Shown: piece after piece, positions 9,239 through 20,801 of the stretch
Numbering within the stretch: position 1 is the first letter of the stretch
Layout of the letters: each line of letters starts with the position of its first letter
Position numbers and translations under genes: made by a program
Origin: Devosia sp. Root436
Lineage (GTDB): Bacteria; Pseudomonadota; Alphaproteobacteria; Rhizobiales; Devosiaceae
DNA length: 64,000 nt
Direction of reading: 5' to 3'
NCBI RefSeq assembly: GCF_001426345.1
Contig: NZ_LMEM01000009.1
Span: forward strand, 62,001-126,000
The notes under the pieces: model-generated
Seen by the model: the letters and a program-made list of their open reading frames with translations, nothing else
Databases searched by the model: none
Told to the model about the DNA's origin: nothing

Positions 9239-9599
9239 CCTGGCGGCTCCCTGACTGGTGCGGCGACGCGCCCACAGGACAATGCCGCACCCGCCAGCCT
9301 AGAACGAGCAGGTGAACAGGGGATTAAGCCACACCTTTGCCTTTGTTTGCCGGCTCTGATGGCGCCGGTCCTTCCCCAGAAAATTAACCTTTGGGTAAGA
9401 AACCGTTCGGTTTGGGTAAAATTGAATGTATTAATGGGCTTTGAACCAGCGCGCGGCGGCGACGGTTGGGGGGGACGATGCGGGGCATTTGCATCGAATT
9501 GCTTCCATTTGACGATGCGACCGGAAACGGCTGCGGAGTCATGATAACTCCCGTAGTCCGCCTTGTTGCTGTCAAGCCGACGCGAGAGTTGTAAAGAGT
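9239..9599. other. Divergent intergenic region upstream of the HPt and giant coiled-coil genes
   Basis: No gene is seen in these 361 bases. A locally AT-rich stretch at about 9380-9435 probably carries the promoters. Within it, TTAACCTTTGGGTAA (9384-9398) is a three-quarter match to the TTAA-N7-TTAA site of the cell-cycle regulator CtrA. AGTTGTAAAGAG just before the ATG at 9600 is a poor ribosome-binding site. Confidence 0.5.
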
Positions 9600-12500
9600 A
9601 TGGCGAAGAATCCGACCCCCCATAACGATCCCGCCGCGCTGGCCTTTTCGGCCGTCGAAGACGCTCTGAAGGAATCGGTGTTCAGCCTCGATAGCCCGGC
9701 CCAGCCGGCGGCGGACAAGAAGCCGGCGGAAAGCGCGCGCTCCGAGCGCCTGCGCGCCGCCGACAAGATTGCCCAGCAGGCCGGCAGCGTCGCCAATGAC
9801 GACCGCTTCCCGACCTCGAAAATCCTCTACAACCTGCAGAACCGCTCCTCGTCCGCCCCGACCTGGATCGCGCTGGTGCTGTCCATCGTCTGGCTGGCCG
9901 TCGCCGGAACCGTGGCGTGGCTGCGCTATGGCGCGCAAATGGCCAATTTCGGCCAATTCGTCGGCACCATCGATTTCATCGGCCTGCTCGCCATCATGAT
10001 CCTGCCGGTGCTCGGCTTCTTCGCCGTCGCCACCCTGTTCCGCCGCGCGCAGGACCTGCGCAATGCCGCCTCCTCGATCACCCAGGCCGCCATTCGGCTC
10101 GCCGAGCCCGAAGTCACCGCCGCCGACAAGGTCGCCTCGGTGGGCCAGGCCGTGCGGCGCGAGGTCAATGCGCTGGGCGATGGCCTCGAACGTGCGCTGA
10201 GCCGCGCCGGCGAGCTCGAAGTGATGATCCACAACGAGGTCACCGCACTCGAACGCACCTATTCGGACAATGAATCGCGCATGCGCGCGCTGATCGCCGA
10301 ACTGGCCAGCCAGCGCGAAAGCGTGCTGACCAATACCGAGCGGGTGCGCGAAGCCATCACCGAAAGCCATACGGGCCTGGTCTTCGACCTCGACATGATC
10401 AGCCAGCGCATCGCGGGCACCATTGTCGAAAGCGGCGGCAACCTGACCCGCGCGCTCGAAACCGCCGGCAATACGCTGACCAATTCCTTCGGCGAGCGCA
10501 CCGAGAACTTTGTTTCGCTGGTGGATAACCGGACCACCGATTTCCTCTCGGCGCTCGATGACAGCGCCGGCCGCCTGTCGCTGAGCTTCCAAGACCATTC
10601 GGCGACCATGTCGTCCAACTTCGAGAACCGCGCCAGCGAACTGAGCAACACCATCGACAGCCGCATGGGCGCGCTGACCGGGGCGCTGGACGAGCGGACC
10701 CTGGCCCTTTCCTCGGCCTTCGAGCAGCATACCGGGGCCCTGTCGCATCTGCTGACGGATGGCGGCGCCGCTTTGCTCGGCCAGCTCCGCGAACGCGGCC
10801 ATGAAGTTACCGGCGGCCTCGACATGATCGGCCAGCGCATTGCCGAGGATATCTCTTCGCGCTCGCGCGAAGCCGAAGTGCTGCTCAATGCGCTGACCCG
10901 CCAGCTCGATGAATCGGTGTCCATCCAGCTCAACGCCATGGATAGCCGCCTGCAATCGGCGGTGATCGAGATCAATGGCGCGCTGGACGATACGTCGGAA
11001 CGCGCCCGCATCACGCTGGCGACTGCAGGGCAGGATTCGCTCAGCCAGTTCGACGCGCGCCTCAACGAGATCGCCGCCATTCTCGACACGCGCCTGCACA
11101 CGCTGGACAATGTCATCGGCGACAAGGGCGACAGCCTTCTCGCCCGGCTCGACGAGCAGGGCACCAGCTTTGCCGCCCGCGCCAATGTGCTGGAAATGGC
11201 GCTCAACGAGGAATCGGGGCGCTTTAACGACGTGGTGGCCGAACGCACCCGCGAACTGGGCGAAGTGCTCGGCGCGCGCACCAAGGCCATCACCGAGAGC
11301 CTGACCAACCGCACGCGCGAAATCTCGGATTCGCTCGAAGGCCATGCCGGCATCATCGCCGAGGCCCTCGATGGCCGCACCAAGGCCGTGGACGAACTGC
11401 TGGCCGCCCGCACCACCGAGATGAGCGAAGCCATCCGCGCCCGCAGCGAAGAGCTGGGCGAGACGCTGACCGGCAGCACCACAGCCTTCGACCAGGCCAT
11501 TGCCGGCCGCACCCAGCGCCTTGCCGATACGCTGACGGAAAAGACCACCGCCCTGTCGCTTGAACTGGATTCGCGCACCGGCACGCTGGCCAGCCAGCTC
11601 GACGAGCGCACCACTTCGCTGGTGTCCCAGATCGAGGAACGCACCACCACGCTGACCGGGGAACTCGACCATCGCGCCGAAGAATTGCGTACCGCGCTCG
11701 ACGGCGGCACCCAGCAGCTGGCCCAGGCCATCGGCACCCGCACCCAGCAGCTTTCCGAAGCGCTGGGCGGCCGCACCCAGGCGCTCAGCGACACACTGGC
11801 CACCCATACCGCCTCGATCGGGGAAACCATCGGGCTGCGCACGGCCGAACTGGCCGACACCATCGCCCAGCAGGGCGAGGAAGCCCGCGCCAAGATCGAC
11901 GGCTCGCTGCGCACCGCCACCGACACGATGGGCGAGCGTGTGACCACCATGTCGGCGCTGATCACCGAGAAGGTCGCCGAGCTCAACAGCAATCTCGGCG
12001 AAGGCCTCGACAGCGCCATCGCCCGTATTTCCGACGCCGAGCATGGCGTGGCCGCGCGCATCGATGCCGCCAGCGCCACGGTCAGCGAAAGCGCCCGCCA
12101 GGCTGCCGACCTCATCGAGACCGGCGTTACTTCGGCCCGCCAGGCCATCAGCGACATGGTCGACCAGCGCCTGGGCACCCTGCCCGAGGCGATCACCGCC
12201 CGCGCCGACATCACGGCCGAACGCCTGGCCGCCCTCAACGCCTCGATCAACACATCGATCACCCAGTCCATGGCCGATCTCGAAGCTGGCGCCGACCGGA
12301 TCGAGGAAACCATCGCCACCCGCATCACCGCGGCGACGCAGAACATCTCGAGCGATATCACCAATACCGCCAACCGCATGGACAGCGCCGTGCGCACCGC
12401 GCTGGAGCAGATCCGCGTGGCGGCCACCGATATCGACCAGTTGCTCACGGTCAAGGCGGTGGGTGCGGTCGATACGATCGAGACCCGCCTCAGCGACATC

Positions 12501-14579
12501 AACCGCTCGGTGGAACAGCATACCAGCGCCTTCGCCAACCTGGTCAGCGAGAAGTCCGACCAGTTGCAGGGCGCCCTCAACAATCACGGCAACCTGCTGC
12601 GCGACGCACTGGGCGAGAATGCCCGCGAAGCCGAGGCCATCATGGCCGTTTCGACTTCGCGCATTCTCACCGACGTCACCGCGGCCTTGGGCAAGCTCAA
12701 CGACTCCAACCTGCTGCTGCAGCGGGTGCTGGATGCATCCACGGCCAACCTGGCCAATCTCGAAACCAGTGTCGCCCAGCAGACCTCGACCTATTCGACC
12801 ACGGTGCGCGAAGCCATCGGCCAGACCGAACAGGCTGGCGCCATGGTCAGCCAGCATGTCTCGGCCCTCCAGACCACCATTCGCGGCATGGTCGACGAGT
12901 TCTCGACCGTGCTGGGGCGGCTCGATTCCGAAGCGGCCAACATGTCCCAGGCTTCCAATGCGCTGGCCCTTACCAGCGACGAGGCCCTGCAGACGCTCGA
13001 AGATCGCCGCAGCGCCATGGATGCGCTGGCGCAGAGCTTCGCCGCCCGCGCCGACGATATCGACGGCCGCATGCGCCTCTTCGCGCAGTCGATTGCCGAT
13101 ACGGTCAACGATACCGAACGCCGCCTGATCGGCGCCCGCCGCGCCATGGACGAAGCCCTGACGGCCACGTCGGGCACCATTGCCGAAACGATCAAGTCGT
13201 CCACCGACAGCGTCACCGAAGCGCTCTATGCCACCAACGAGCGGTTCACCACGACCCTCGCGGCCAATGCCGGCCAGGTCGATAATGCCGTGCAGCGCGC
13301 CGCCGATGCCGCCGCCGCAGCGCTCAGCCAGACCGCTTCCTCGGTCCGCATGGCGCTCAACGACCAGACCGCGCAGGTCAACAACGCGCTCGAGGACAAT
13401 GCCAACAAGGTCAGCGATGTGCTGGCTGCCACCGCCGGCAACGTCACCGACGTTCTCACCACCACCACCAGCACGCTGGCGGATACGATCAGCGACAGCT
13501 CGATATCGGTGCGCAACGCGGTCGCCTCCAATGCCGGCCAGCTCCGCAACGCCATCGACCAGACCACCGGCACCTTCCGCCAGGCGCTGGACGAGACCTC
13601 GAGCGAAGTTACCAGCCGCCTGGGCGAATTCCGCGGTGCCGCCGATGCCGAAGGCCGCCGCGCCAATGCCGCCCTGCAGCAGGCGCAGCAGATGATGATC
13701 GGGGAAATGCAGCGCGCCATCGAGGAAGCCACGCTCCGCTTCAACGACACCGCCCGCGCCATGCGCGAGACGGCCCGCGAAGTGGGCAGCGAGCTCGAGG
13801 CCACCCGCGCCGAACTGGCGCGCGGCGTCAACGAACTGCCTGAGGAAACCCGCGCCAGCGCCGCCGCCATGCGCCGCGTCGTGGCCGAACAGATCGAGGC
13901 ACTGTCCGAGCTCAACGCCATCGTGCGCAGCCAGCCGGCTACCCATGATCTCAACGATCGCCGCCCGCCGCGCCCGGCTGCGCGCGCCGAAATCCGCCAG
14001 GAGCCCCCAGCCTACCAGGCGCCGCGCGAAAGCTATCGTGAGGAACCCGCCCGGCAGGCGGCAACGCTGGTCGATCCGATCCGCGCGGCCGAGCCGGCCC
14101 GCCGCGCCGAACCTTTGCGCCAGCCCGAGCCGCAGCCCGAAGCCGAGCCTGCCGAGGCCCCGGTGGCCAGCGACAATGGCGGCTGGCTACGCGACGTGCT
14201 GCGCAACGCCACCGCCAAGCAGCAGGGCACGCAGCCCCAGCAGGTCGGCCTTTCCGGCCTGACCGACGAGATCGCCCGCTCCATCGACGATGGCGCGCTG
14301 GCCGATGCCTGGGCCCGCTACCAGGCTGGCGAATCCAATGTGTTCTCGCGCCGCATCTATACGCTGAGCGGCCAGGGCACCTATGACGAAGTGCGCAAGA
14401 AGCTGCAGCGGGAGCCCGAATTCGCCCGCACCGCGCAGGCCTATATGAGCGAGTTCGAACAGCTGTTGAAACGCGCCGCCGCCGGAGCCCATCCCGCCGC
14501 CGAAACGCGGGAATACCTGCTGAGCGACCGCGGCAAGGTCTATACGACCCTGGCCCATGCCAGCGGCCGGCTGAACTGA
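9600..14579 (+). CDS. Giant membrane-anchored coiled-coil protein, GPR/RgsE-like
   Basis: A 1659-residue protein. After a soluble N-terminus of about 85 residues come two membrane helices (about 88-108 and 124-147). From about 190 to 1370 it is an almost uninterrupted alpha-helical repeat built of degenerate 14-residue and heptad units of the type ERTxxLxxxLDxRTxxL. A Pro/Glu/Arg-rich linker (about 1450-1530) and a compact C-terminal domain (about 1530-1659) follow. This plan, including the apolipoprotein-like repeats, matches the growth pole ring protein GPR of Agrobacterium and RgsE of Sinorhizobium, which organise polar cell-wall growth, though GPR is longer. Many genomes label such proteins kinesin-like. 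The assignment is by architecture, not alignment. A clear terminator follows the gene. Confidence 0.75.
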   Translation: MAKNPTPHNDPAALAFSAVEDALKESVFSLDSPAQPAADKKPAESARSERLRAADKIAQQAGSVANDDRFPTSKILYNLQNRSSSAPTWIALVLSIVWLAVAGTVAWLRYGAQMANFGQFVGTIDFIGLLAIMILPVLGFFAVATLFRRAQDLRNAASSITQAAIRLAEPEVTAADKVASVGQAVRREVNALGDGLERALSRAGELEVMIHNEVTALERTYSDNESRMRALIAELASQRESVLTNTERVREAITESHTGLVFDLDMISQRIAGTIVESGGNLTRALETAGNTLTNSFGERTENFVSLVDNRTTDFLSALDDSAGRLSLSFQDHSATMSSNFENRASELSNTIDSRMGALTGALDERTLALSSAFEQHTGALSHLLTDGGAALLGQLRERGHEVTGGLDMIGQRIAEDISSRSREAEVLLNALTRQLDESVSIQLNAMDSRLQSAVIEINGALDDTSERARITLATAGQDSLSQFDARLNEIAAILDTRLHTLDNVIGDKGDSLLARLDEQGTSFAARANVLEMALNEESGRFNDVVAERTRELGEVLGARTKAITESLTNRTREISDSLEGHAGIIAEALDGRTKAVDELLAARTTEMSEAIRARSEELGETLTGSTTAFDQAIAGRTQRLADTLTEKTTALSLELDSRTGTLASQLDERTTSLVSQIEERTTTLTGELDHRAEELRTALDGGTQQLAQAIGTRTQQLSEALGGRTQALSDTLATHTASIGETIGLRTAELADTIAQQGEEARAKIDGSLRTATDTMGERVTTMSALITEKVAELNSNLGEGLDSAIARISDAEHGVAARIDAASATVSESARQAADLIETGVTSARQAISDMVDQRLGTLPEAITARADITAERLAALNASINTSITQSMADLEAGADRIEETIATRITAATQNISSDITNTANRMDSAVRTALEQIRVAATDIDQLLTVKAVGAVDTIETRLSDINRSVEQHTSAFANLVSEKSDQLQGALNNHGNLLRDALGENAREAEAIMAVSTSRILTDVTAALGKLNDSNLLLQRVLDASTANLANLETSVAQQTSTYSTTVREAIGQTEQAGAMVSQHVSALQTTIRGMVDEFSTVLGRLDSEAANMSQASNALALTSDEALQTLEDRRSAMDALAQSFAARADDIDGRMRLFAQSIADTVNDTERRLIGARRAMDEALTATSGTIAETIKSSTDSVTEALYATNERFTTTLAANAGQVDNAVQRAADAAAAALSQTASSVRMALNDQTAQVNNALEDNANKVSDVLAATAGNVTDVLTTTTSTLADTISDSSISVRNAVASNAGQLRNAIDQTTGTFRQALDETSSEVTSRLGEFRGAADAEGRRANAALQQAQQMMIGEMQRAIEEATLRFNDTARAMRETAREVGSELEATRAELARGVNELPEETRASAAAMRRVVAEQIEALSELNAIVRSQPATHDLNDRRPPRPAARAEIRQEPPAYQAPRESYREEPARQAATLVDPIRAAEPARRAEPLRQPEPQPEAEPAEAPVASDNGGWLRDVLRNATAKQQGTQPQQVGLSGLTDEIARSIDDGALADAWARYQAGESNVFSRRIYTLSGQGTYDEVRKKLQREPEFARTAQAYMSEFEQLLKRAAAGAHPAAETREYLLSDRGKVYTTLAHASGRLN

Positions 14580-14599
14580 TCGCAACCAGAACGAATTGA

Positions 14600-14629
14600 A
14601 AAGGCCCCGGCACGATCCGGGGCCTTTTG
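14600..14629 (+). terminator. Rho-independent terminator of the giant coiled-coil gene
   Basis: AAGGCCCCGG, loop CACGAT, CCGGGGCCTT, then TTTTGT: a ten-pair GC-rich stem with a T-run, starting 20 bases after the stop codon. Confidence 0.9.
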
Positions 14630-14739
14630 TCTGGCGCAGTAGCAGCGCTGCGCAGCGTCCGACCTGGGGTGGGAACGGACCGTCAGGTCAGCGAACTTCT
14701 GGCATCGACTGGCGAGAATAGCAGACGCTCGATAATCAC

Positions 14740-14985
14740 CTAGAGCTCTGCAGCTTGATAGCGACGACAGATGGCGAGAATCTCAACTAGATCGGTAACG
14801 TCGCTTTCCATCGAAAAGAGCGACTCACTGACAACGAATATCCCGCACTCGGCGTCGCCTAAGATGAGCCGTGCGCCAAGCCATTCCGCGACACGGTTCC
14901 ACCGCCCTATCCAGTCCGGACCAAGCTTTCTGAAGGTTCTCCGGAATAGTTCCCTGCAACGCCAGCAGGAGGCCGGCTCTCGCCC
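14740..14985 (-). pseudogene. Start-less C-terminal gene remnant of unknown family
   Basis: On the minus strand a frame from about 14985 to a TAG at 14740 reads like a natural protein end, for example RELFRRTFRKLGPDWIGRW and later MESDVTDLVEILAICRRY, followed by QAAEL. No usable start lies upstream: the frame runs straight into the antisense of the MFS gene. Codons such as AGA, TTA, CTA, GTT and AGT are unlike the GC-rich neighbours. I read it as the tail of a horizontally acquired gene whose 5' part was lost. A short internal start at the methionine of MESD is possible. I do not recognise the family. Confidence 0.4.
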
Positions 14986-14987
14986 CC

Positions 14988-16187
14988 CTATCCCGCCAGC
15001 GACTTCGGCGGGCGGAGCTTCAGCGACAGCAGCACGCAGCCAATGGCCAGCAGCGAGGTGACCGTAGAATAGAAGAAGGCGTAAGCGCCGAAATGCTCCA
15101 CCAGCACGCCGAAGGCGATCAGGGCCAACATGGCGGTGGCCATGTTGAGCATATTGGCAAAACCCTGTGCTTCGGCGGCATTGGCCTCGTTGGTCCAGTT
15201 GGCGATGAAGTGGACGACGCCGAAATAGCCCATGCCGAAGCTGAAGGCATGCAGCAGCTGGGTGAAGAACAGCACCTGGACCGGCGGATTGAACGCCATG
15301 ATAGTGAAGCGCACGAGGCCCGCCAAGGCCGCCACCAGGATCATGTTGCGCGCCGTGACCCGCCCGCCGAAGCGCCGCCAGGCAAACATGAGGATCGCCT
15401 CCCCCACCGCCGCGATGCCCAGCAGCGGCCCGAGGAAAAAGCTGGGAATGCCGTTCTCGTGCCACAACAGCGCGCCGAAGCTGCCAATGAGCGCATTGCT
15501 AGAATTGACCAGCGCGAAGGCCAGCAGCGGCAGCACGAACCACGGCTGCAGGGAATCCCTGAGCCGGCTGGGCTGGGCCACGAGCGCCGGGTCGCTATTG
15601 GCCAGGGTCATCTCGGGCGCGGGCGTGCGGAAGCGTGGCAGCAGATAGGCGAGCGCGGCCCGCACCACCACCGTCACCACATAGAGGGCGACAAAGGCGC
15701 CCGACCCCAGCACGTTGAGGAAGAGGCCAAGCCCGGCGGCGGCGAAGACATAGCCCACGGTGGCCCAGGCCCGGACCGTGCCGAAATCGGTACCGTTGCG
15801 GCGCGTCATCCGGACGGTGGCCGCGTCGATGACGGGCGCCACCAGGCCGTTGGAGGTGGCGCAGAGAGCCCAGATAAGGAGGATGCCCCAGAATTCGGAG
15901 ACGAAGAACAGCGGCAGCGGCGCCAGGGCCGAGGCCAGCGAGATGACGATGAGCGCCGTGCGCCAGTCATCGGCCTTGTCGGCGATACGGCCGACAACGA
16001 TGTTGAGCAACAGCAGGCAGAGCGTCGGCAGCGCATTGATGATGCCGATCTGGTCGGCGGGAATGCCGTGTTCATTGAGCCAGATGCCCAGAAAGACCGA
16101 AGCCACGCCGCCGGGAATGTAAACGGTGAACTGAAACACGGACGCGCGCAGCTCGGGACTGGCCGGGCGCGAAAATGCCGAAAGCAT
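14988..16187 (-). CDS. MFS transporter (MFS_1-like, 3-phenylpropionate/nucleoside symporter group)
   Basis: A 399-residue inner-membrane permease with about 12 hydrophobic segments. The N-terminal stretch FTVYIPGGVASVFLGIWLNE and the pattern GRIADKADDWR are typical of the MFS_1-like family (PF12832), whose members move phenylpropionate, nucleosides or sugars by proton symport. The substrate here cannot be deduced. The start at 16187 (MLSAFSRPASPEL) was chosen; a longer frame to 16247 lacks hydrophobic character and a ribosome-binding site. The gene stands alone between a hairpin repeat and a gene remnant. Confidence 0.85.
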   Translation of the reverse strand: MLSAFSRPASPELRASVFQFTVYIPGGVASVFLGIWLNEHGIPADQIGIINALPTLCLLLLNIVVGRIADKADDWRTALIVISLASALAPLPLFFVSEFWGILLIWALCATSNGLVAPVIDAATVRMTRRNGTDFGTVRAWATVGYVFAAAGLGLFLNVLGSGAFVALYVVTVVVRAALAYLLPRFRTPAPEMTLANSDPALVAQPSRLRDSLQPWFVLPLLAFALVNSSNALIGSFGALLWHENGIPSFFLGPLLGIAAVGEAILMFAWRRFGGRVTARNMILVAALAGLVRFTIMAFNPPVQVLFFTQLLHAFSFGMGYFGVVHFIANWTNEANAAEAQGFANMLNMATAMLALIAFGVLVEHFGAYAFFYSTVTSLLAIGCVLLSLKLRPPKSLAG

Positions 16188-16266
16188 GGAAAAATGAACT
16201 CCGGGCAAATCAGCGCCCGGAACCCTTGGTGCCCCGCATTGCGCCACAAGGCAAGTGCGTTCTTAG

Positions 16267-16294
16267 CTTACCTCTCCCTTTAGGGAGAGGTAAG
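16267..16294. repeat. Perfect 12-bp inverted repeat between phosphoesterase and MFS genes
   Basis: CTTACCTCTCCC, loop TTTA, GGGAGAGGTAAG. It follows the phosphoesterase stop on the minus strand, so it may act as a terminator although no T-run is present. The CCTCTCCC/GGGAGAGG core recurs at 53629-53647. Confidence 0.7.
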
Positions 16295-16301
16295 CGGCGC
16301 C

Positions 16302-17102
16302 CTACCCTGCGGCGCGGCGGAGGCGGAACTTGCGGGGTTCGCCAGCGACCATTTCGGTCCATTTAACCAGCTCGAATCCGCCATCGGCGGTTTCGACGAT
16401 GGCGGTGCAGCTCTCCACCCAGTCGCCGGTATTGATGTAGTGGATGCCCAGCCGGTCGTGCATGTCGGCAAAATGGATGTGGCCGCAGATGACGCCATCG
16501 ACACCCGATTCCTTGGCCTCATGCACCAGGGCTTCCTCGAAGCGGCCGATGACGGAGACGGCGTTCTTGACCTTCTGCTTGGCCCAGGCGCTCAGCGACC
16601 AGTATTGCAGGCCCAGCCGGCGCCGCACCCAGTTGATGGCGATATTGACGCGCAAGGCGGCATTGTAGGCCCAGTCGCCGACATGGGCGAGCCACTTGGC
16701 ATTCATCACCACCACGTCGAACTGGTCGCCATGGATGACGAGGTAGGTCTTGCCCGAGGCCGAGGTGTGGACGGTGCGATCGACGAACTCGACCTCGCCG
16801 AAATAGGTGCCGAGATATTCGCGCAGGAACTCGTCGTGATTGCCCGGCAGGTAGACCACGCGCGTCCCCGCATTGGCCTTGTCGAGCAGCACTTGCACCA
16901 GAACATTGTATTCGGCCGGCCAATGCCAGGATTTGGCCAGGCGCCAGCCATCGAGGATATCGCCGACCAGATAGATGGTCTCGGCATCGTGGGCACGCAG
17001 GAATTCGATGAGCTGTCCGGTTCGAATCGGCTTCATGCCCAGATGGACGTCCGAAATGAACATCGCCCGGACCTGTCGGATTTCGCGATCATCCGTCATC
17101 AA
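16302..17102 (-). CDS. LpxH-like calcineurin metallophosphoesterase
   Basis: A 266-residue binuclear metallophosphoesterase. All family motifs are present: SDVHLGM (about 18-24), GDILDGW, PGNHDEFL, HGDQFD and CGHIHFAD. It is annotated in relatives as UDP-2,3-diacylglucosamine diphosphatase, the lipid A step that makes lipid X, but most alphaproteobacteria use LpxI for this. The LpxH activity is therefore only a possibility, and the true substrate may be another phospho-ester. No signal peptide. The gene lies alone, 89 bases downstream of the GH3 gene on the same strand, so the two could be cotranscribed. Confidence 0.85.
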   Translation of the reverse strand: MMTDDREIRQVRAMFISDVHLGMKPIRTGQLIEFLRAHDAETIYLVGDILDGWRLAKSWHWPAEYNVLVQVLLDKANAGTRVVYLPGNHDEFLREYLGTYFGEVEFVDRTVHTSASGKTYLVIHGDQFDVVVMNAKWLAHVGDWAYNAALRVNIAINWVRRRLGLQYWSLSAWAKQKVKNAVSVIGRFEEALVHEAKESGVDGVICGHIHFADMHDRLGIHYINTGDWVESCTAIVETADGGFELVKWTEMVAGEPRKFRLRRAAG

Positions 17103-17191
17103 GCAACGACTCCTGCCTCGTGGGGGCGCACTTTATCTGGCGATGGATGCGGAGGGAACCGCCGGTGGCGAGAAGGTGGGGAAAGGCTTGC

Positions 17192-18280
17192 CTACCGAAT
17201 TCGGCCCTTGAGCGCCACGATGCGGTTGTAGCTCTCCTCGATCCGCGCGGCGAAGGCCGGGTCGGCTTCGGCCTGGGCGAGCAGGATGTCCAGGATTTCC
17301 TGGCCCAGGCTGGCGCGATATTTGGCGGTGTTGGAGAACAGCAGCACATCCATGCCAGCGCGAACCGCCTGGGTGACGGTCTCTTCGAGGGTGAAATGGT
17401 CACGGATGGCGCCCATTTCGAGATCGTCGCTGATGACCACGCCATCATAGCCCAGCTCGCCGCGCAGCACCCCATCTATCCACTGTGGCGACAGCGATGC
17501 GGGCGTCCTGGCGCCGGCGTCGGAATAGTCGGCATGGTAGAGATGGCCGACCATCACCATGTCGACGAGACCCTCTGCTATCAGCGCGCGATAGGGATCG
17601 AGCTCGGCGGGTTGCCAGGTCTGGGTGATATCGACGAAGCCTTCATGGCTGTCGGCGGTGGACGAGCCATGTCCGGGAAAATGCTTGAGCGCGGTCAGCA
17701 GGCCCGCCTGATGATGGGCCGCGATGAAGGCCGCGTCGTAGCGAGCGACGACATCAGGATCGGCGCTGAAGGCGCGCCCATATTTGGCGATGATCTGGTT
17801 ATCGGGATTGATACTGATGTCGGCCACCGGCCCGAAATTGACGGTGAAGCCGTATTCGGCGATCGACGCGGCCATTTCGGCATAAATCGCCTCGGCCTCT
17901 TCGGGGCTGTTCTCGGCGGCAATGGTGGCGGCGTTGGGAATTTCCTTGAAGCCGACATCCCTGGTCAGCCGCTCGACCGCACCGCCTTCCTGGTCGAGCG
18001 TCAAGAATGGCGGCAGGTCCGGCGAAGCCGCGCGGAAAGCGGCATTCATCTCGGCTACGGCATCGAGGCTCTTGACGTTGAGCTTGAGCAACATGACGCC
18101 GCCGAGCCGGCCGGCCGCCAGATCGTCCCGCAGGCCGGCAACCGCGGCATCGTCGACGTCGTCGCCCTGGAAGCCGACCACGATCATCTGCCCTGCCATC
18201 TGCTCCAGCGTCGCGCCATGGGCGGCAGCGGGCAGGAACAGCAGCGCCAGGGCGGCAGCGAGAAAGGCATGACGGGTCAC
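17192..18280 (-). CDS. Secreted glycoside hydrolase family 3, NagZ-like beta-hexosaminidase
   Basis: A 362-residue single-domain GH3 enzyme with a Sec signal peptide (MTRHAFLAAALALLFLPAAA). The family loop KHFPGHGSSTADSH supplies the His/Asp general acid pair of NagZ-type enzymes, and VISDDLEMGA holds the nucleophile aspartate. NagZ removes N-acetylglucosamine from muropeptides and is normally cytoplasmic. The clear signal peptide here points to a periplasmic or exported hexosaminidase acting on peptidoglycan or chitin-derived sugars. The ATG at 18280 begins the signal peptide. Confidence 0.88.
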   Translation of the reverse strand: MTRHAFLAAALALLFLPAAAHGATLEQMAGQMIVVGFQGDDVDDAAVAGLRDDLAAGRLGGVMLLKLNVKSLDAVAEMNAAFRAASPDLPPFLTLDQEGGAVERLTRDVGFKEIPNAATIAAENSPEEAEAIYAEMAASIAEYGFTVNFGPVADISINPDNQIIAKYGRAFSADPDVVARYDAAFIAAHHQAGLLTALKHFPGHGSSTADSHEGFVDITQTWQPAELDPYRALIAEGLVDMVMVGHLYHADYSDAGARTPASLSPQWIDGVLRGELGYDGVVISDDLEMGAIRDHFTLEETVTQAVRAGMDVLLFSNTAKYRASLGQEILDILLAQAEADPAFAARIEESYNRIVALKGRIR

Positions 18281-18681
18281 GGGACGGTCCAGGCAGGAAT
18301 CACTGGTCCGACGATGATCGGCAAATCCGGCCGAAACAATGGCTGTCGCAGAAGATCATTGTCCTATCACCCCCATTTGGGGGATGCGGGACGCTGCCCG
18401 GCCATGCCAATTTGGCGGCGGTGACTTGGAGCATGGGCCGTTTTCAACCTTCAGCCCGTGAAGCCGTTGCCTTTGATCGGGCGGGGATCTTGGGGTCCCC
18501 GCCCGTGACTCTTTGAGCGCCACATCGGTTCGTGTGGCCCACCCCACCCTCGATCCCTCCCCATCAAGGGAGGGAGGCGCCAGATAGGCCGTCAAGGATC
18601 ATCTCGAATGTCTCCCCCAACCACGGAGCGGGCTTCCCTCCCCTTGTGGGGAGGGAATGACAGCGGGGGTATTGGTCCAAA
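18281..18681. other. Intergenic region with two palindromic repeats
   Basis: No gene is seen in these 401 bases. Two hairpin units occur: an imperfect CCCTCCCC...GGGAGGG at about 18551-18578 and a perfect TTCCCTCCCC-TTGT-GGGGAGGGAA at 18634-18657. The latter lies just after the acs stop on the minus strand and may terminate it. GH3 promoter elements presumably lie at the left end. Confidence 0.6.
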
Positions 18682-20625
<1,944 letters not shown>

Positions 20626-20801
20626 ACTATCCTCCCTTATCTCTCCCGCTCCCGTTCTACTGACCCACCCCGCGCCGGGCAAGGCCTTGACGCTGCGACT
20701 TAATGGGTAGCAGCGCCTGTACCGCCCATTAACTGCACTGGCCTAGGATGCTTCGGGCGCCGGGCGGTCTTTGCTATTCTGGGCGCATGGAGGAGCCGCC
20801 T

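Noticed and set aside
9384-13946. A 1520-codon open frame on the minus strand opposite the giant coiled-coil gene
   Set aside because: It is a mirror of the strong GC3 codon bias and repeats of the plus-strand gene. Its translation is low-complexity Gly/Arg/Ala without any known domain, and the plus-strand protein has coherent helices and heptads.
14986-15465. Upstream continuation of the gene remnant through the MFS gene
   Set aside because: The residues are an out-of-frame reading of the transporter, with no protein-like pattern.
17120-18424. A 434-codon plus-strand frame opposite the GH3 gene
   Set aside because: Shadow of the GH3 gene, which has intact signal peptide and catalytic motifs.
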